Numbered from the stretch's first letter, positions 9,488 through 18,629 are shown. The stretch is DNA of 64,000 bases from Ruminococcus bicirculans (ex Wegman et al. 2014) (GCF_000723465.1 NZ_HF545616.1:1798001-1862000), one strand, 5' to 3'. Numbers and translations: made by a program. The notes: generated from the sequence alone by a model not told the origin.

Positions 9488-9555
9488 TTCAGCACTTCCT
9501 GTTCTTTATCAAAATAATTTCGGCTGCCGCTCTACGACAGCCGAAGTGTGAAAAA

Positions 9556-10335
9556 TTATTTCTTTCTTACGATTATTACCTGACTTGATGATGTGTAAGT
9601 GTCAGAGAAAAGAACGTTTTTCTCTCTGTCAGGTGTAACTGTCATACCTGCAACGCCAACGTCTGCCTTGCCTGACTGAACGGCTGAGATGATAGAATCA
9701 AATGCCATATCGTCTATCTTAAGCTCATAACCAAGCTTGTCGCAAACTGCCTGCATCATATCAGCGTCGATACCAACGACCTTATCATTCTCCTTGCTCT
9801 CGTATGGAGGGAACTCAGCGTTTGTTGCCATTACAAGTGTACCCTTATCTCTGCTAACATTATCAGGGGACTTGTATGGGTTCTTGCCAGCGTTCTCGCC
9901 AACGTAGTTTGCCTTGATAGCGTCAAGTGTTCCGTCAGCCTTAAGCTCCTTGAGCGCACCGTTGACAGCTGTCTGAAGCTCAGTGTTGTCAAGCTTCATA
10001 GCGATAGCGTATTCTTCCTCAGCAAAAGGCTCGTCAAGTATTTCAAGATCGTCATTCTTCTCAACGAATACCTTAGCAGGCTCAGCGTCGATTATAACAG
10101 CGTCTATCTTGCCCTGCTTCAGAGCCTGAACAGCATCAGCGCCCTTGTTGTATTTTTCTACCTTAGCGTCCTTAACGTCCTCGGCATAGATGTCGCCTGT
10201 TGTTCCAAGCTGAACACCGATAGTCTTGCCCTCCAGATCGTCAACGCTGTGAACTGTATTAGCAGGCACTCCGCAGCCTGCAAGCATTGTAACGCTCATT
10301 GCCACTGCAATAAGTCCTGCTGCAAATTTCTTCAT
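9556..10335 (-). CDS. Amino acid ABC binding lipoprotein with circularly permuted lobes
   Basis: A 259-residue lipoprotein (signal MKKFAAGLIAV, lipobox LAGC). Its sequence is that of a family 3 solute-binding protein, but in swapped order. Residues 29-146 (SVDDLEGKTIGVQLGTTGD ... ANYVG) match what is normally the second half, and residues 164-258 (GTLVMATNAEFPPYES ... GMTVTPDREKN ... FSDTYTSSSQVII) match what is normally the first half. The ligand-contact motifs FPPYE and TPDR are intact. The start at 10335 is picked for the signal peptide. It is the first gene of the ABC operon and is most likely functional as a two-lobed binder. The specificity is not readable. Confidence 0.88.
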   Translation of the reverse strand: MKKFAAGLIAVAMSVTMLAGCGVPANTVHSVDDLEGKTIGVQLGTTGDIYAEDVKDAKVEKYNKGADAVQALKQGKIDAVIIDAEPAKVFVEKNDDLEILDEPFAEEEYAIAMKLDNTELQTAVNGALKELKADGTLDAIKANYVGENAGKNPYKSPDNVSRDKGTLVMATNAEFPPYESKENDKVVGIDADMMQAVCDKLGYELKIDDMAFDSIISAVQSGKADVGVAGMTVTPDREKNVLFSDTYTSSSQVIIVRKK

Positions 10336-10406
10336 AACATACATTCCTTTCAAAAATTGATAGCGACAGTCCTCCAATACCGACTGTGCATAAACCTATA
10401 CCATAT

Positions 10407-10435
10407 ATTATAACTGAACACACGGCTTTTTGCAA
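10407..10435 (-). promoter_or_regulatory. Sigma-A-type promoter of amino acid ABC operon
   Basis: On the minus strand TTGCAA and TATAAT are separated by 17 bases, about 70 bases upstream of the binding-protein start. Confidence 0.6.
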
Positions 10436-10501
10436 TAGCTTTTATCAGTGATTTGATATATAAATTATGAATTTTTTGTTTTGCCAAACCATTTTAGTAA
10501 A

Positions 10502-10532
10502 CAAAAAAAGGTATCCACCCAACGGGGACACC
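10502..10532 (-). terminator. Terminator of cyclophilin gene
   Basis: An 8-bp stem (AGGTGTCC / GGATACCT, one G-T pair) is followed by seven T on the minus strand. Confidence 0.8.
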
Positions 10533-10549
10533 TCTTTGTGAAAATCAGC

Positions 10550-11185
10550 TTAGAAATTCATTGTGAACTGAACTCTGTGGTTGCCGTCTGCGTCATCATC
10601 TATCATTTCAGCCTTTACGATAGTGATAGGCGTAACAGGCTTTGACTGTGCGTTGTCTGAACCTGTTGTTCTCTCAACTTTAAGAAAGTCATCAACAACG
10701 TCCATGCCCTCTGTTACCATGCCGAAAGCCGCATACTGACCGTCAAGGAAGGTATCCTTATCGCTGTAGCAGATAAAGAACTGGCTTGAGGCACTGTCCA
10801 TATCATTGGCTCTTGCCATTGAAACAACGCCTCTTGTATGGCTCAGGCCGTTTTCAACGCCATTTGCTGAGAACTCGCCCTTGATAGTTTCCTTGCTTCC
10901 GCCTGTGCCGTCACCGTTAGGGTCACCGCCCTGTGCCATAAAGCCGTCTACAACTCTATGGAAAGTAAGTCCGTCATAGAACTTTTTCTTTACCAGCTTC
11001 TCGAAGTTCTCGCAGGTGATAGGTGCGTCATTGGCATAAAGCGTGATAACGAACTTCTTGTCAGTGTCAGCCGCAGAGGTCTGTGATGAGCTGTCACCCT
11101 TATCTCCGCAGGCTGTAAGAACTGCGCAGGCAAGCACGCCTGCTGTGCAAAGAGCCAATGCTCTGAATAGCTTTTTAAGTTTCAT
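10550..11185 (-). CDS. Cyclophilin-type peptidyl-prolyl isomerase lipoprotein
   Basis: A 211-residue lipoprotein (signal MKLKKLFRALAL, lipobox LTAC). The cyclophilin domain covers about residues 45-205 with catalytic-loop FHRVVDGFMAQGGDP (Arg of FHR), QFFICYSD and the YAAFGMV segment. It speeds cis-trans proline isomerisation, here on the outer face of the membrane, probably helping secreted proteins fold. The start at 11185 is supported by AAAGGA upstream and by the signal peptide. Monocistronic, with its own terminator. Confidence 0.93.
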   Translation of the reverse strand: MKLKKLFRALALCTAGVLACAVLTACGDKGDSSSQTSAADTDKKFVITLYANDAPITCENFEKLVKKKFYDGLTFHRVVDGFMAQGGDPNGDGTGGSKETIKGEFSANGVENGLSHTRGVVSMARANDMDSASSQFFICYSDKDTFLDGQYAAFGMVTEGMDVVDDFLKVERTTGSDNAQSKPVTPITIVKAEMIDDDADGNHRVQFTMNF

Positions 11186-11329
11186 TTTTATCGTCCTTTC
11201 GATCATTATTAATGGCACTTCTGCCTTTTCACTAGCCTATTATAGCACCTCACTGCAAAAAAATCAACATCAGACCATGTTTTTCACATAATTTTCATCA
11301 TACGAAGCCTAAAGTTGGCTTATTTAATA

Positions 11330-11358
11330 TTGATTTTTGACTCTTAATGGAGTATAAT
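11330..11358 (+). promoter_or_regulatory. Sigma-A-type promoter of yfhO-like gene
   Basis: TTGATT and TATAAT are separated by 17 bases, about 58 bases upstream of the start codon. Confidence 0.55.
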
Positions 11359-11416
11359 TATAATGTTTTTTAAAGAAAAATATAAAAACTATGTTATGTA
11401 TGGAGGACTGAACAAA

Positions 11417-14092
11417 ATGGATAAGTTGAAAAAAGCTCTGCCTTTTATCATCCCGCCTCTGGCTGTATTGCTCATAATGGGATTTGCTTTTTATCGGCAT
11501 GGGCTTTACCCTTTCGGTGACGGCACTGTATCATGGTGCGATATGTCACAGCAGGTGATACCTCTGCTCACCGACTTCAAGGATATTTTCACAGGCAAGG
11601 ACGGAATGTTCCTTAACTTCCACAACGCAGGAGGAATGGACCTGTGGGGCGTTTTCTTCTTCTTTATCGCAAGCCCCTACACCTTGCTTGTGCTTTTTGT
11701 TGACAAGGCTGACATCATCTACCTTGTGAACATTCTCACAGTGCTTAAAATGATGACGGCGGCTGTCACGGCGCAGATATATTTCCGCTCCTGTCAGAAA
11801 AAGCTCGACCCTTATATCAGTGCTGTACTCAGCGTCATATACGCATTCTGCGGCTATGGAATGTTATATTATCAGAACAACATATGGCTCGACATGATGT
11901 ATCTTTTCCCTCTCCTTATGGTGGCATTCAGGGAGCTTTTCGAGAAAAAGCGCATTATCCCGTACACTGTCATGCTCACACTTATGATGATAGTGAACTA
12001 CTACATCAGCTACATGATAGTTGTTTTCATAATGATTTTCATGGCGCTTTGCTGCTGGCGTTACCGCAAGGAGGAAAAATACAAGGACGTTCCATGCAGA
12101 TTTGTTATAGGCTCGCTCCTTGGTGCATTGCTTTCAGCGGTGGTATGGATGCCATGCTTCCTGCAGTTTTTGTCAAGCGGACGTTCTAAATCAGTTATCC
12201 AGCAGATCGAAACCGCCTCATTCATCACAAACTACAACACCACATTCTGCCTGCTGTTGTCAACGGCTTCGGTGATAGTGATAGTTGCAGTGTTTCTTCT
12301 TGACGGCAAAAAGAGAAGCAAGCGTTTGAACACCGACCTTATAATGCTCTTTTTGATGCTCGTACCTATTTTAATAGAGCCTGCGAACCTTATGTGGCAC
12401 ACGGGAAGCTATATGTCGTTCCCATGCAGATACGCTTTCATTACCATATTCTTTGCACTTATCTGCGCAGGATATTTTCTGTCATCGGAAAACGCAGTGG
12501 CAAAAGGAAAGAAAAACTGCGACCACTTTGTTATTTTCCTGATACTTGCGGCACTTATCTACGGCTTTTACAACTTCTCTGAGGGCTTTGTTGAGAACAA
12601 CCGCGACGGAATGTCAAAATATACTAAAAGCCTTTGGCAGGACAGCACCGCCTTTGAGCTTTGCCTTGAATTTTTCATTGTGGCGGCGGCTTTCTATACT
12701 GTTATCGTTCTGCTGCACAAAAAGGGCTGGATATCAAAGAAGATATTTGCTGTCTTCCTCGCAATGTTTGTTGCGGCTGAGTCATACGCAAACGTGAACA
12801 TTTATATGGTATCCCCAAGCATGAACAATACTCTCCGTGCGGCTAATCATCAGAAGATAATGGATCTTTCAGACAGGCTTCACGAAACAGAGGGCTTTTA
12901 CAGAGTAAAGACCGCAAGCAAGCTTTTCGAGGTCAATTTGGTCGGCTCAATGGGCTACAATTCCCTGAGCCACTATACCTCCCTCACAAGCCGTGATTAT
13001 ATGTACATGATGAAGCAGCTTGGTTACTCCTCTTACTGGATGGAGGTAGGCTCATATGGCGGAACGGAGCTTACTGACGCTTTGCTGTCAGTAAAATATC
13101 TTATTGAAAAAAGTACAGGCTCGGCTGACGCTGTATATTCAAACGACACCTACGAGATAGTGCCGACAGAATACTATCTCCCCCTTGGCATTGTGACCGA
13201 CGCTGACCTGAGCGGCAGTGAGGAGCTTTCCACAGGCACAAGAAGCAACGTTCAGAAGAAGCTTTTTGAACAGCTTTTCGGTGGCAACGGTAACGAGCTT
13301 ATCACAGACTACGAATACACCACGATCTATGGTGTGCAGGACGACAGTAACTTTAAACCGAACTACACCCTCACTACTACTAGCGATGTAGCCTACATGG
13401 ACTACAGCATAGATGTGACAGACAAGCAGACACTTTATTTTGACTGCTTCGACAAGCTTTCAAACAGCCTCAGCGAGGATATAAACGGAAGCTTCATGGT
13501 AACAGTGAACGGTCAGGTAAAGCAGATGGATTATCCGTCACAATCGAGCAACGGGCTTTTGAAGCTTGGGGAATTTGAAAATGAACACGTCAACGTGCGT
13601 GTGACCTTGAAGAAAGACATCACAAGCTGCCGTTCCTATGGCGTTTTCGGGCTTCACCACAATGTTCTTGAAAAGGCACTTGAGCAAGCACAGACCGCCG
13701 GTCTTACAGACAGTGACGGCAAGCTTTCAGGAAGCGTGAACGCAAAGGCAGGACAGAAATGTGTGCTTCAGATACCATATCAGGAGGGTCTGAAAATAAA
13801 GGTCAACGGCAAGGCTGTTTCATATGACAAGGTTTTCGGTGACCTTGTAAGCTTTGACTTGCAGGAGGGCGAGAACACAATAACTGTAACAAGCGTGCCA
13901 AAGGGCTTTTATGCAGGTCTTGCACTGACTATCGCAGGCATTGCGCTGACAGCAGGATATTTCTTCATAAGAAAGAAACTGAAATTCGGAGAAACTATGG
14001 AAGCCGCTGCACTTGTGGCTGTTATCGGTGCGGGAGCTATAGTGATCATAGTGGTTTATGTTGCACCTTGCATACTGAATATTTATAGCTGA
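11417..14092 (+). CDS. YfhO-family multi-pass membrane protein
   Basis: An 891-residue protein. About twelve hydrophobic segments fill residues 1-480, followed by a large outer domain (about 480-840) and a last membrane segment with a short tail near 850-885. The beginning (LPFIIPPLAVLLIMGFAF, then YPFGDGTVSWCDMSQQ) is typical of YfhO proteins, which are GT-C-like membrane proteins implicated in glycosylating lipoteichoic acid or related glycolipids in Bacillus and Listeria. The start at 11417 has GGAGG ten bases upstream. It is transcribed alone. The donor and acceptor are unknown here. Confidence 0.85.
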   Translation: MDKLKKALPFIIPPLAVLLIMGFAFYRHGLYPFGDGTVSWCDMSQQVIPLLTDFKDIFTGKDGMFLNFHNAGGMDLWGVFFFFIASPYTLLVLFVDKADIIYLVNILTVLKMMTAAVTAQIYFRSCQKKLDPYISAVLSVIYAFCGYGMLYYQNNIWLDMMYLFPLLMVAFRELFEKKRIIPYTVMLTLMMIVNYYISYMIVVFIMIFMALCCWRYRKEEKYKDVPCRFVIGSLLGALLSAVVWMPCFLQFLSSGRSKSVIQQIETASFITNYNTTFCLLLSTASVIVIVAVFLLDGKKRSKRLNTDLIMLFLMLVPILIEPANLMWHTGSYMSFPCRYAFITIFFALICAGYFLSSENAVAKGKKNCDHFVIFLILAALIYGFYNFSEGFVENNRDGMSKYTKSLWQDSTAFELCLEFFIVAAAFYTVIVLLHKKGWISKKIFAVFLAMFVAAESYANVNIYMVSPSMNNTLRAANHQKIMDLSDRLHETEGFYRVKTASKLFEVNLVGSMGYNSLSHYTSLTSRDYMYMMKQLGYSSYWMEVGSYGGTELTDALLSVKYLIEKSTGSADAVYSNDTYEIVPTEYYLPLGIVTDADLSGSEELSTGTRSNVQKKLFEQLFGGNGNELITDYEYTTIYGVQDDSNFKPNYTLTTTSDVAYMDYSIDVTDKQTLYFDCFDKLSNSLSEDINGSFMVTVNGQVKQMDYPSQSSNGLLKLGEFENEHVNVRVTLKKDITSCRSYGVFGLHHNVLEKALEQAQTAGLTDSDGKLSGSVNAKAGQKCVLQIPYQEGLKIKVNGKAVSYDKVFGDLVSFDLQEGENTITVTSVPKGFYAGLALTIAGIALTAGYFFIRKKLKFGETMEAAALVAVIGAGAIVIIVVYVAPCILNIYS

Positions 14093-14119
14093 TAATAAAA
14101 TAGGACAGAACAATAATTC

Positions 14120-14165
14120 GGGACGTCGCATTTCTGTGAAACAGAAATTGAGCCGTTCCCCTACA
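14120..14165 (+). repeat. 46-bp palindromic repeat, copy 1
   Basis: One of four 46-bp copies in the window (others at 23746, 42209 and 43073, same orientation). It begins GGGACGTC and ends TCCCCTACA, with a central perfect stem ATTTCTG / CAGAAAT. It lies just after a gene, between stop codon and terminator. Confidence 0.85.
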
Positions 14166-14170
14166 TAACA

Positions 14171-14205
14171 AAACTGCGGATAGCATTTTGCCGTCCGCAG
14201 TTTTT
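14171..14205. terminator. Bidirectional terminator between yfhO-like and mannanase genes
   Basis: The stem AAACTGCGGA / TCCGCAGTTT with T run to the right and A run to the left serves two convergent genes. Confidence 0.85.
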
Positions 14206-14218
14206 ATTTTATCCGAAT

Positions 14219-15871
14219 TTACTTATGCTCCTCCAGATACTTTTCAGTATCCATTGGATAGCATTTCAGGTTTGGAAGCTCGTCAAGGGTGAGAACTCTT
14301 TCGCTGTTGTAGATCTTGTTCCACTCGTCAAATGTGGTGTACTGATCTGAAAGCTGTTTATCCTTGATACAGAACTCGCCGTTCCATGTACTGAACCACG
14401 CCCAGCGTGTGCCGTCGTTGAATGCTCCGTCAGGGTCGAACATCGAGCCGTTCTCTGTCATTGCGATTATCTTTTTTGTGGATGTGCTTGACTTCACAAG
14501 GTCATAATACCACTTCTGTGAAGAGCTGTCCTGCTCTGCAGGATAACAGTCATAGCCCATGATGTCAACATACTCATCACCCGGATACCAGTCAGGATTC
14601 TGTGCGTTCCATACCCAGATGAGGTTGTTAAGACCATACTCGTTTGTGAACTTGTCATACATGAGCTGCCAAAGCTGAATATATGCGTCCTTTCCTGCTG
14701 AACCCCACCAGAACCATGCGTTGCCAGGATACTTAGGGTCGCCTGCCGCCTCGTGGAGAGGTCGCCAAAGTATAGGCACGTTTGCGTCTGCAAGCTCTTT
14801 AAGTACCCCTGCCATATGGTCAAGGTCTGCTATGATAGAATCGTAGCCCTCTTTGTCCTCACCGCTGAGAGCCTTTGCAAGGTCGAAGTCTGTGTATTCA
14901 GAATAGAAGCCCTGCCACCATGCTCCGCCGTTCTTTTCCAGGTTTTTATCAGGGGCATACCAATGCCAGCAAAGTGAAACTATACCATTTTCGTTGTTGT
15001 ACCAGTCCATAGCCTGCAATGGCACCATATCTCCGCCGCCTGCGCCATGTGAAAGTGCGCTGTTTGAAAGGTTTGAAACGTCAAGACCAAGTATAGCAGG
15101 CGTCTTGCCTGTATGCTTCTTTATCTCCTTGAACTCACGGCAGTCCTTGCCCTCGTTATCTCCTGAAAACTGACCTGAGATAGTATACTTGCCATAAACG
15201 TCCGTAAGGAAGTTATAAAGTCTTTTTGCCTCGTCAGAAGCGTTAGGATTTGAAAGCTGATTTGATACCTCATACTGTGAAAGGTCGATAGCAGGAGCCG
15301 GGGTTATCTTTATCTTGTCAATATAGATATGACCGTTGTCGCCCTTTATGCCTACCTTATGAGTACCTTCGTCGATAAGCACATTTTCAGCCATAGTGTC
15401 GCCAAACTCTGTTGTGGTTGATGTGAAGTTTGTGAGCGCAGCACCATCAACAGTGATAAGATTTGACTGACCCTCGCCGTCTGCCGCCATTGTGAGAGTA
15501 ATATTATAGCTTCCCTTTGCAGGAAAATCTATCTCGAACTCCACCATATCTCCCGATGAGCCTATGGAAACGAAGCCATCGCCAGAAAACTTACCAAGAA
15601 AATTCTTATCAAGCACTGCCGCACCTCCCGAAAGAGTTCCTTTTTCCGCCTCGGATTCGTAGCTGAAATCCTCAGGAACGTCATACTCTGTCGTTACGTC
15701 TGAAAGGTCGATGTTGCCCATATCTTCAACGACAGGAGCTGTTGTAGTGGTAGTTTCGCCTGCTGACGAGCTGCCTGAGCTGCTGTTTCCTGTGCTGCTG
15801 CAGCCTGCTGCCGCACAAGCGATAAGCACTGCCATAACGGCAGCAACTGTTCTTTTCATTATTTCACGCAT
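14219..15871 (-). CDS. GH26 beta-mannanase lipoprotein with N-terminal carbohydrate-binding module
   Basis: A 551-residue lipoprotein. The start at 15871 (MREIMKRTVAA) has AAGGAG six bases upstream; the lipobox is AAGC. After a Ser/Thr-rich linker, residues about 75-190 look like a beta-sandwich binding module of the CBM35/CBM6 kind. The GH26 domain spans about 200-545, with the acid/base Glu near 374 (WRPLHEAAGDP) and the nucleophile Glu near 473 (MTENGS), plus WYNNENGIVSLCWHW. It should cleave beta-mannan at the cell surface. A LacI/cre-like palindrome lies about 160 bases upstream, suggesting control by sugar supply. No transporter adjoins it. Confidence 0.9.
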   Translation of the reverse strand: MREIMKRTVAAVMAVLIACAAAGCSSTGNSSSGSSSAGETTTTTAPVVEDMGNIDLSDVTTEYDVPEDFSYESEAEKGTLSGGAAVLDKNFLGKFSGDGFVSIGSSGDMVEFEIDFPAKGSYNITLTMAADGEGQSNLITVDGAALTNFTSTTTEFGDTMAENVLIDEGTHKVGIKGDNGHIYIDKIKITPAPAIDLSQYEVSNQLSNPNASDEAKRLYNFLTDVYGKYTISGQFSGDNEGKDCREFKEIKKHTGKTPAILGLDVSNLSNSALSHGAGGGDMVPLQAMDWYNNENGIVSLCWHWYAPDKNLEKNGGAWWQGFYSEYTDFDLAKALSGEDKEGYDSIIADLDHMAGVLKELADANVPILWRPLHEAAGDPKYPGNAWFWWGSAGKDAYIQLWQLMYDKFTNEYGLNNLIWVWNAQNPDWYPGDEYVDIMGYDCYPAEQDSSSQKWYYDLVKSSTSTKKIIAMTENGSMFDPDGAFNDGTRWAWFSTWNGEFCIKDKQLSDQYTTFDEWNKIYNSERVLTLDELPNLKCYPMDTEKYLEEHK

Positions 15872-16030
15872 AATGTTCTCCTTATCATTACTAATTAAAA
15901 TATTCAAATTTTTATAAAGCCAAGCTTTGCGAGGCTCTCGCCTTTAGGCTTTATATTCCATACTTTTAAATATATCATATAAAAAATCATTGTCAATAGC
16001 CATTTTTAATGTTTAACATCGTGTTCAAAA

Positions 16031-16045
16031 TTGATAACGTTTACT
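16031..16045. promoter_or_regulatory. LacI/cre-like operator upstream of mannanase gene
   Basis: TTGATAACGTTTACT is centred on an AACGTT core and is close to the catabolite-responsive element / LacI-family operator pattern. It lies about 160 bases upstream of the GH26 start. Confidence 0.45.
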
Positions 16046-16057
16046 TTTATTTGAACT

Positions 16058-16094
16058 AAAAAAATATGAACCCACACGGCATTAGGTTCATATT
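16058..16094 (-). terminator. Terminator of glycosyltransferase gene
   Basis: A 10-bp perfect stem (AATATGAACC / GGTTCATATT) is followed by TTTTTTTA on the minus strand. Confidence 0.85.
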
Positions 16095-16111
16095 TTCATA
16101 TATAAAAAATA

Positions 16112-16957
16112 TTATTTTCTGAGAAACGTTCTGTATACCCAACGGGTGAATTTTCTGGGAAATATAAACAAGCCAAGCTGCAGAGCGCATGGCATGAAAA
16201 AGTCACGGAAGCCCGTATACCCTGAACGGTGTATTATCCACCTCACACGAATGAAAGCCTTTGTATGTTCCCAGCTTTTGCGTGTATCCACAGTATTTTC
16301 ATCTATGCGGTAGCGCACAAGCACCTCGGGTATGTTCTGTCCCTTTGCACCATGCTGTAACATTCGTGCGATAAACTCATAGTCCTCGCACATTTTAAGG
16401 TCACTGTAACCGCCTATCTTTTCCGCAAAGGACTTGCGAAAAGCCACAGACTGCCTGTTGAAAGGGTTGCGTCGTTTGGAATATGAAGCGATATCCTTAT
16501 GCATGACAGGCACTTTTTTCACCGAAACTACCTCGTCAGTGTCAGTGTCGAACTCCTCCACATATGTGCCGATGATATCAAGCTTAGGCTTCACCGCAAA
16601 AAGGGTCATCTGCTTCAAGCAGCGGTTAGGGAGAGATATATCGTCGCTGTCCATTTTCACGATATAATCGCATTTACACGCCTTTATGCCCTCGTTGTAA
16701 GCCTTTCCAACGCCCACATTCTCGTCTATCTGAACGATATGGAAAATATGCTTGAACTCGTCCTGAAAAGACTTCACGATGATATTAAGCTCGCAGGTGA
16801 GCTTGCCGTCGCACACAAGCACGAAGTCAGAGGGAGGATATGACTGCATGAGCATAGACTCAAGACTCTCGTTAAGGTTCTCAGGAAGCTCACGGTCATA
16901 CACCGACATAAGCACACTGTATTCAGGCAGCGTATATTTTCCAACACGATACGTCAT
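16112..16957 (-). CDS. Family 2 glycosyltransferase
   Basis: A 281-residue GT-A fold enzyme. It opens with YSVLMSVYDRE, followed by VCDGKLT, the metal-binding DSDD (KMDSDDISLPNR) and the acceptor-side CEDYEFIARM. The C-terminus (about 240-281) is basic and aromatic without a clear membrane span. It probably adds a sugar to a cell-surface glycan; the sugar cannot be named. The start at 16957 has GGGAGGG six bases upstream. It is a single gene. Confidence 0.88.
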   Translation of the reverse strand: MTYRVGKYTLPEYSVLMSVYDRELPENLNESLESMLMQSYPPSDFVLVCDGKLTCELNIIVKSFQDEFKHIFHIVQIDENVGVGKAYNEGIKACKCDYIVKMDSDDISLPNRCLKQMTLFAVKPKLDIIGTYVEEFDTDTDEVVSVKKVPVMHKDIASYSKRRNPFNRQSVAFRKSFAEKIGGYSDLKMCEDYEFIARMLQHGAKGQNIPEVLVRYRIDENTVDTRKSWEHTKAFIRVRWIIHRSGYTGFRDFFMPCALQLGLFIFPRKFTRWVYRTFLRK

Positions 16958-17063
16958 AAAATCCCTCCCCTGCATTATTATCAACTCAATTATACTATAA
17001 CAGCTCCAAAAAGTCAACTACGACCAACAAAGTATACTATATTATATAGTACAGACCAATACA

Positions 17064-17094
17064 CAAAAAAGACCGCCCCATTCGGAACGGTCTT
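17064..17094 (-). terminator. Terminator of rpsT
   Basis: The stem AAGACCG / CGGTCTT is followed by TTTTTT on the minus strand. Confidence 0.85.
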
Positions 17095-17112
17095 GTAAGC
17101 TACTTTGAAAAA

Positions 17113-17364
17113 TTAGCCAAGCTTCTTAGCAAGCTGTGATACCTTTCTTGCAGCAGCATTCTTATGCATAATGCCCTTTGTGCAAGCCATATCTACCTTC
17201 TTGATAGCAGCTCTTACTACTTCTTCCTTGTTTTCTGCATTCTCAGCTACAGCAGCGTCAGCCTTCTTGAGTGCAGTTTTAAGATCAGACTTTACAGCCT
17301 TGTTTCTCATTGTCTTAGTGTTGATAACCTTGACTCTCTTCTTAGCGGATTTAATGTTTGGCAT
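17113..17364 (-). CDS. rpsT: 30S ribosomal protein S20
   Basis: An 83-residue basic protein beginning MPNIKSAKKRVKV, the hallmark of S20, with a helix-rich Lys/Ala pattern to the end. The start at 17364 has GGGAGGTG upstream; the longer frame has no family support. S20 binds 16S rRNA during 30S assembly. It is divergent from gpr, an arrangement common in spore-forming Firmicutes. Confidence 0.97.
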   Translation of the reverse strand: MPNIKSAKKRVKVINTKTMRNKAVKSDLKTALKKADAAVAENAENKEEVVRAAIKKVDMACTKGIMHKNAAARKVSQLAKKLG

Positions 17365-17585
17365 ACCGACACCTCCCTCATTCTGTATAAATTTGCACTT
17401 ATTTGCACAAGCTATCCGCAGACTGAGAGGAAATGCGGAAAGCCCTTTAAACAAGCCTTGTAAAATATTTTACCACATTTCAAAAGAAATTGCAAGGGGG
17501 TTTACTGAAAAAAATATAGAAATTTTGCGGTCTAAATTGTAGGAACACACAAAAACTTACACGATATCACAGAAAGGTGAATAAA

Positions 17586-18455
17586 ATGAGCATTAGAACG
17601 GATATGGCGGCTGAGAGCTTTTCTCAGGCAGGCGGTGCGGAAAAGCTTCAGGGAGTGAAAGTCAAAAACAAGGTTATTGAAAACGCTAGGCTTAAGGTAA
17701 CGGACATCACCATAGAAACACAGGAAGCCGCCGAAAAGCTTGGCAGACCTGTCGGCAGATACATCACCCTTACTGCCACAGATTCAACATTCGATATGTA
17801 CAGCGACAGTTTTCGTGAGCGTGCAGAAGTCATAGCAAAAGCCATAAGGGAGCTTTGCGGTGGATGTGAACGTTTTTTGGCAGTAGGGCTTGGGAACTAT
17901 GCCCTGACTTCCGACGCTGTTGGCCCTCTTACCGCTGAAAAGATCTTCGCTACCCGTCACATAAAAAGCCTTGCAAAAGAGCTTGATACTGACGATCTGG
18001 GCGAGGTCACAGTGATACAGACAGGAGTGCTTGGAAACACGGGAATAGAATCCTCAGAGCAGGTAAAAGCTATCGCAGAGCGTGTAAGACCGCAGGCTGT
18101 CATTGCCGTTGACGCACTGGCTTGCAGCGAACTTTCAAATCTTGGCAGGACAATACAGCTTTGCAACACCGGCATTTCTCCGGGAAGCGGAGTCGAAAAC
18201 GCGCGAAAAGAGCTTTCGCTTTCGACCCTCGGGGTAAAGTGCATTGCCATAGGCGTGCCAACGGTCATAGACCTTTGCACTGCCGCACAGCACATTTTCG
18301 GTCAGACCGCACCTGAAAGCTCCGAAAACATCATGGTCGCTCCGAAAACTGCTGACAAACTTTCGGAAAACTGCGCAAAGCTCATTGCAATGGGCATAAA
18401 CCGTGCCGTTCACCCTGCCCTGTCGCAAGAGGACATCCAAACTCTCACCTGCTGA
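17586..18455 (+). CDS. gpr: Germination protease GPR
   Basis: A 289-residue protein starting MSIRTDMAAE, with AAAGGTG just upstream of the ATG (an in-frame GTG nine bases earlier is less likely). Core blocks are VGLGNYALTSDAVGPLT, QTGVLGNTGIESSEQ, AVDALACSELSNLGRTIQ and GISPGSGVENARKELS, all conserved in GPR. The enzyme is made as a zymogen in the forespore and degrades small acid-soluble proteins at germination. Its presence shows the organism encodes sporulation functions. Confidence 0.96.
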   Translation: MSIRTDMAAESFSQAGGAEKLQGVKVKNKVIENARLKVTDITIETQEAAEKLGRPVGRYITLTATDSTFDMYSDSFRERAEVIAKAIRELCGGCERFLAVGLGNYALTSDAVGPLTAEKIFATRHIKSLAKELDTDDLGEVTVIQTGVLGNTGIESSEQVKAIAERVRPQAVIAVDALACSELSNLGRTIQLCNTGISPGSGVENARKELSLSTLGVKCIAIGVPTVIDLCTAAQHIFGQTAPESSENIMVAPKTADKLSENCAKLIAMGINRAVHPALSQEDIQTLTC

Positions 18456-18535
18456 CAAAAGACAGGTGATACAGTAATGTAAAACCTGTATACAACAATT
18501 GTAAACTTTTTATTAATATGTATGAGTGAAATTGC

Positions 18536-18547
18536 GAAAACGTTTTC
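18536..18547. promoter_or_regulatory. LacI/cre-like palindrome upstream of sugar-binding protein
   Basis: GAAAACGTTTTC is a perfect 12-bp palindrome in the 321-base gap between gpr and the solute-binding gene. It fits LacI-family operators. It lies about 83 bases upstream of the predicted -35 box. Confidence 0.5.
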
Positions 18548-18629
18548 TGAAAACGAATACTCACACAAATTCAACACACCTTTGTCATAATCAACAAAAA
18601 CGCTTGAGCTTTATATTGCAAAATGCTGA

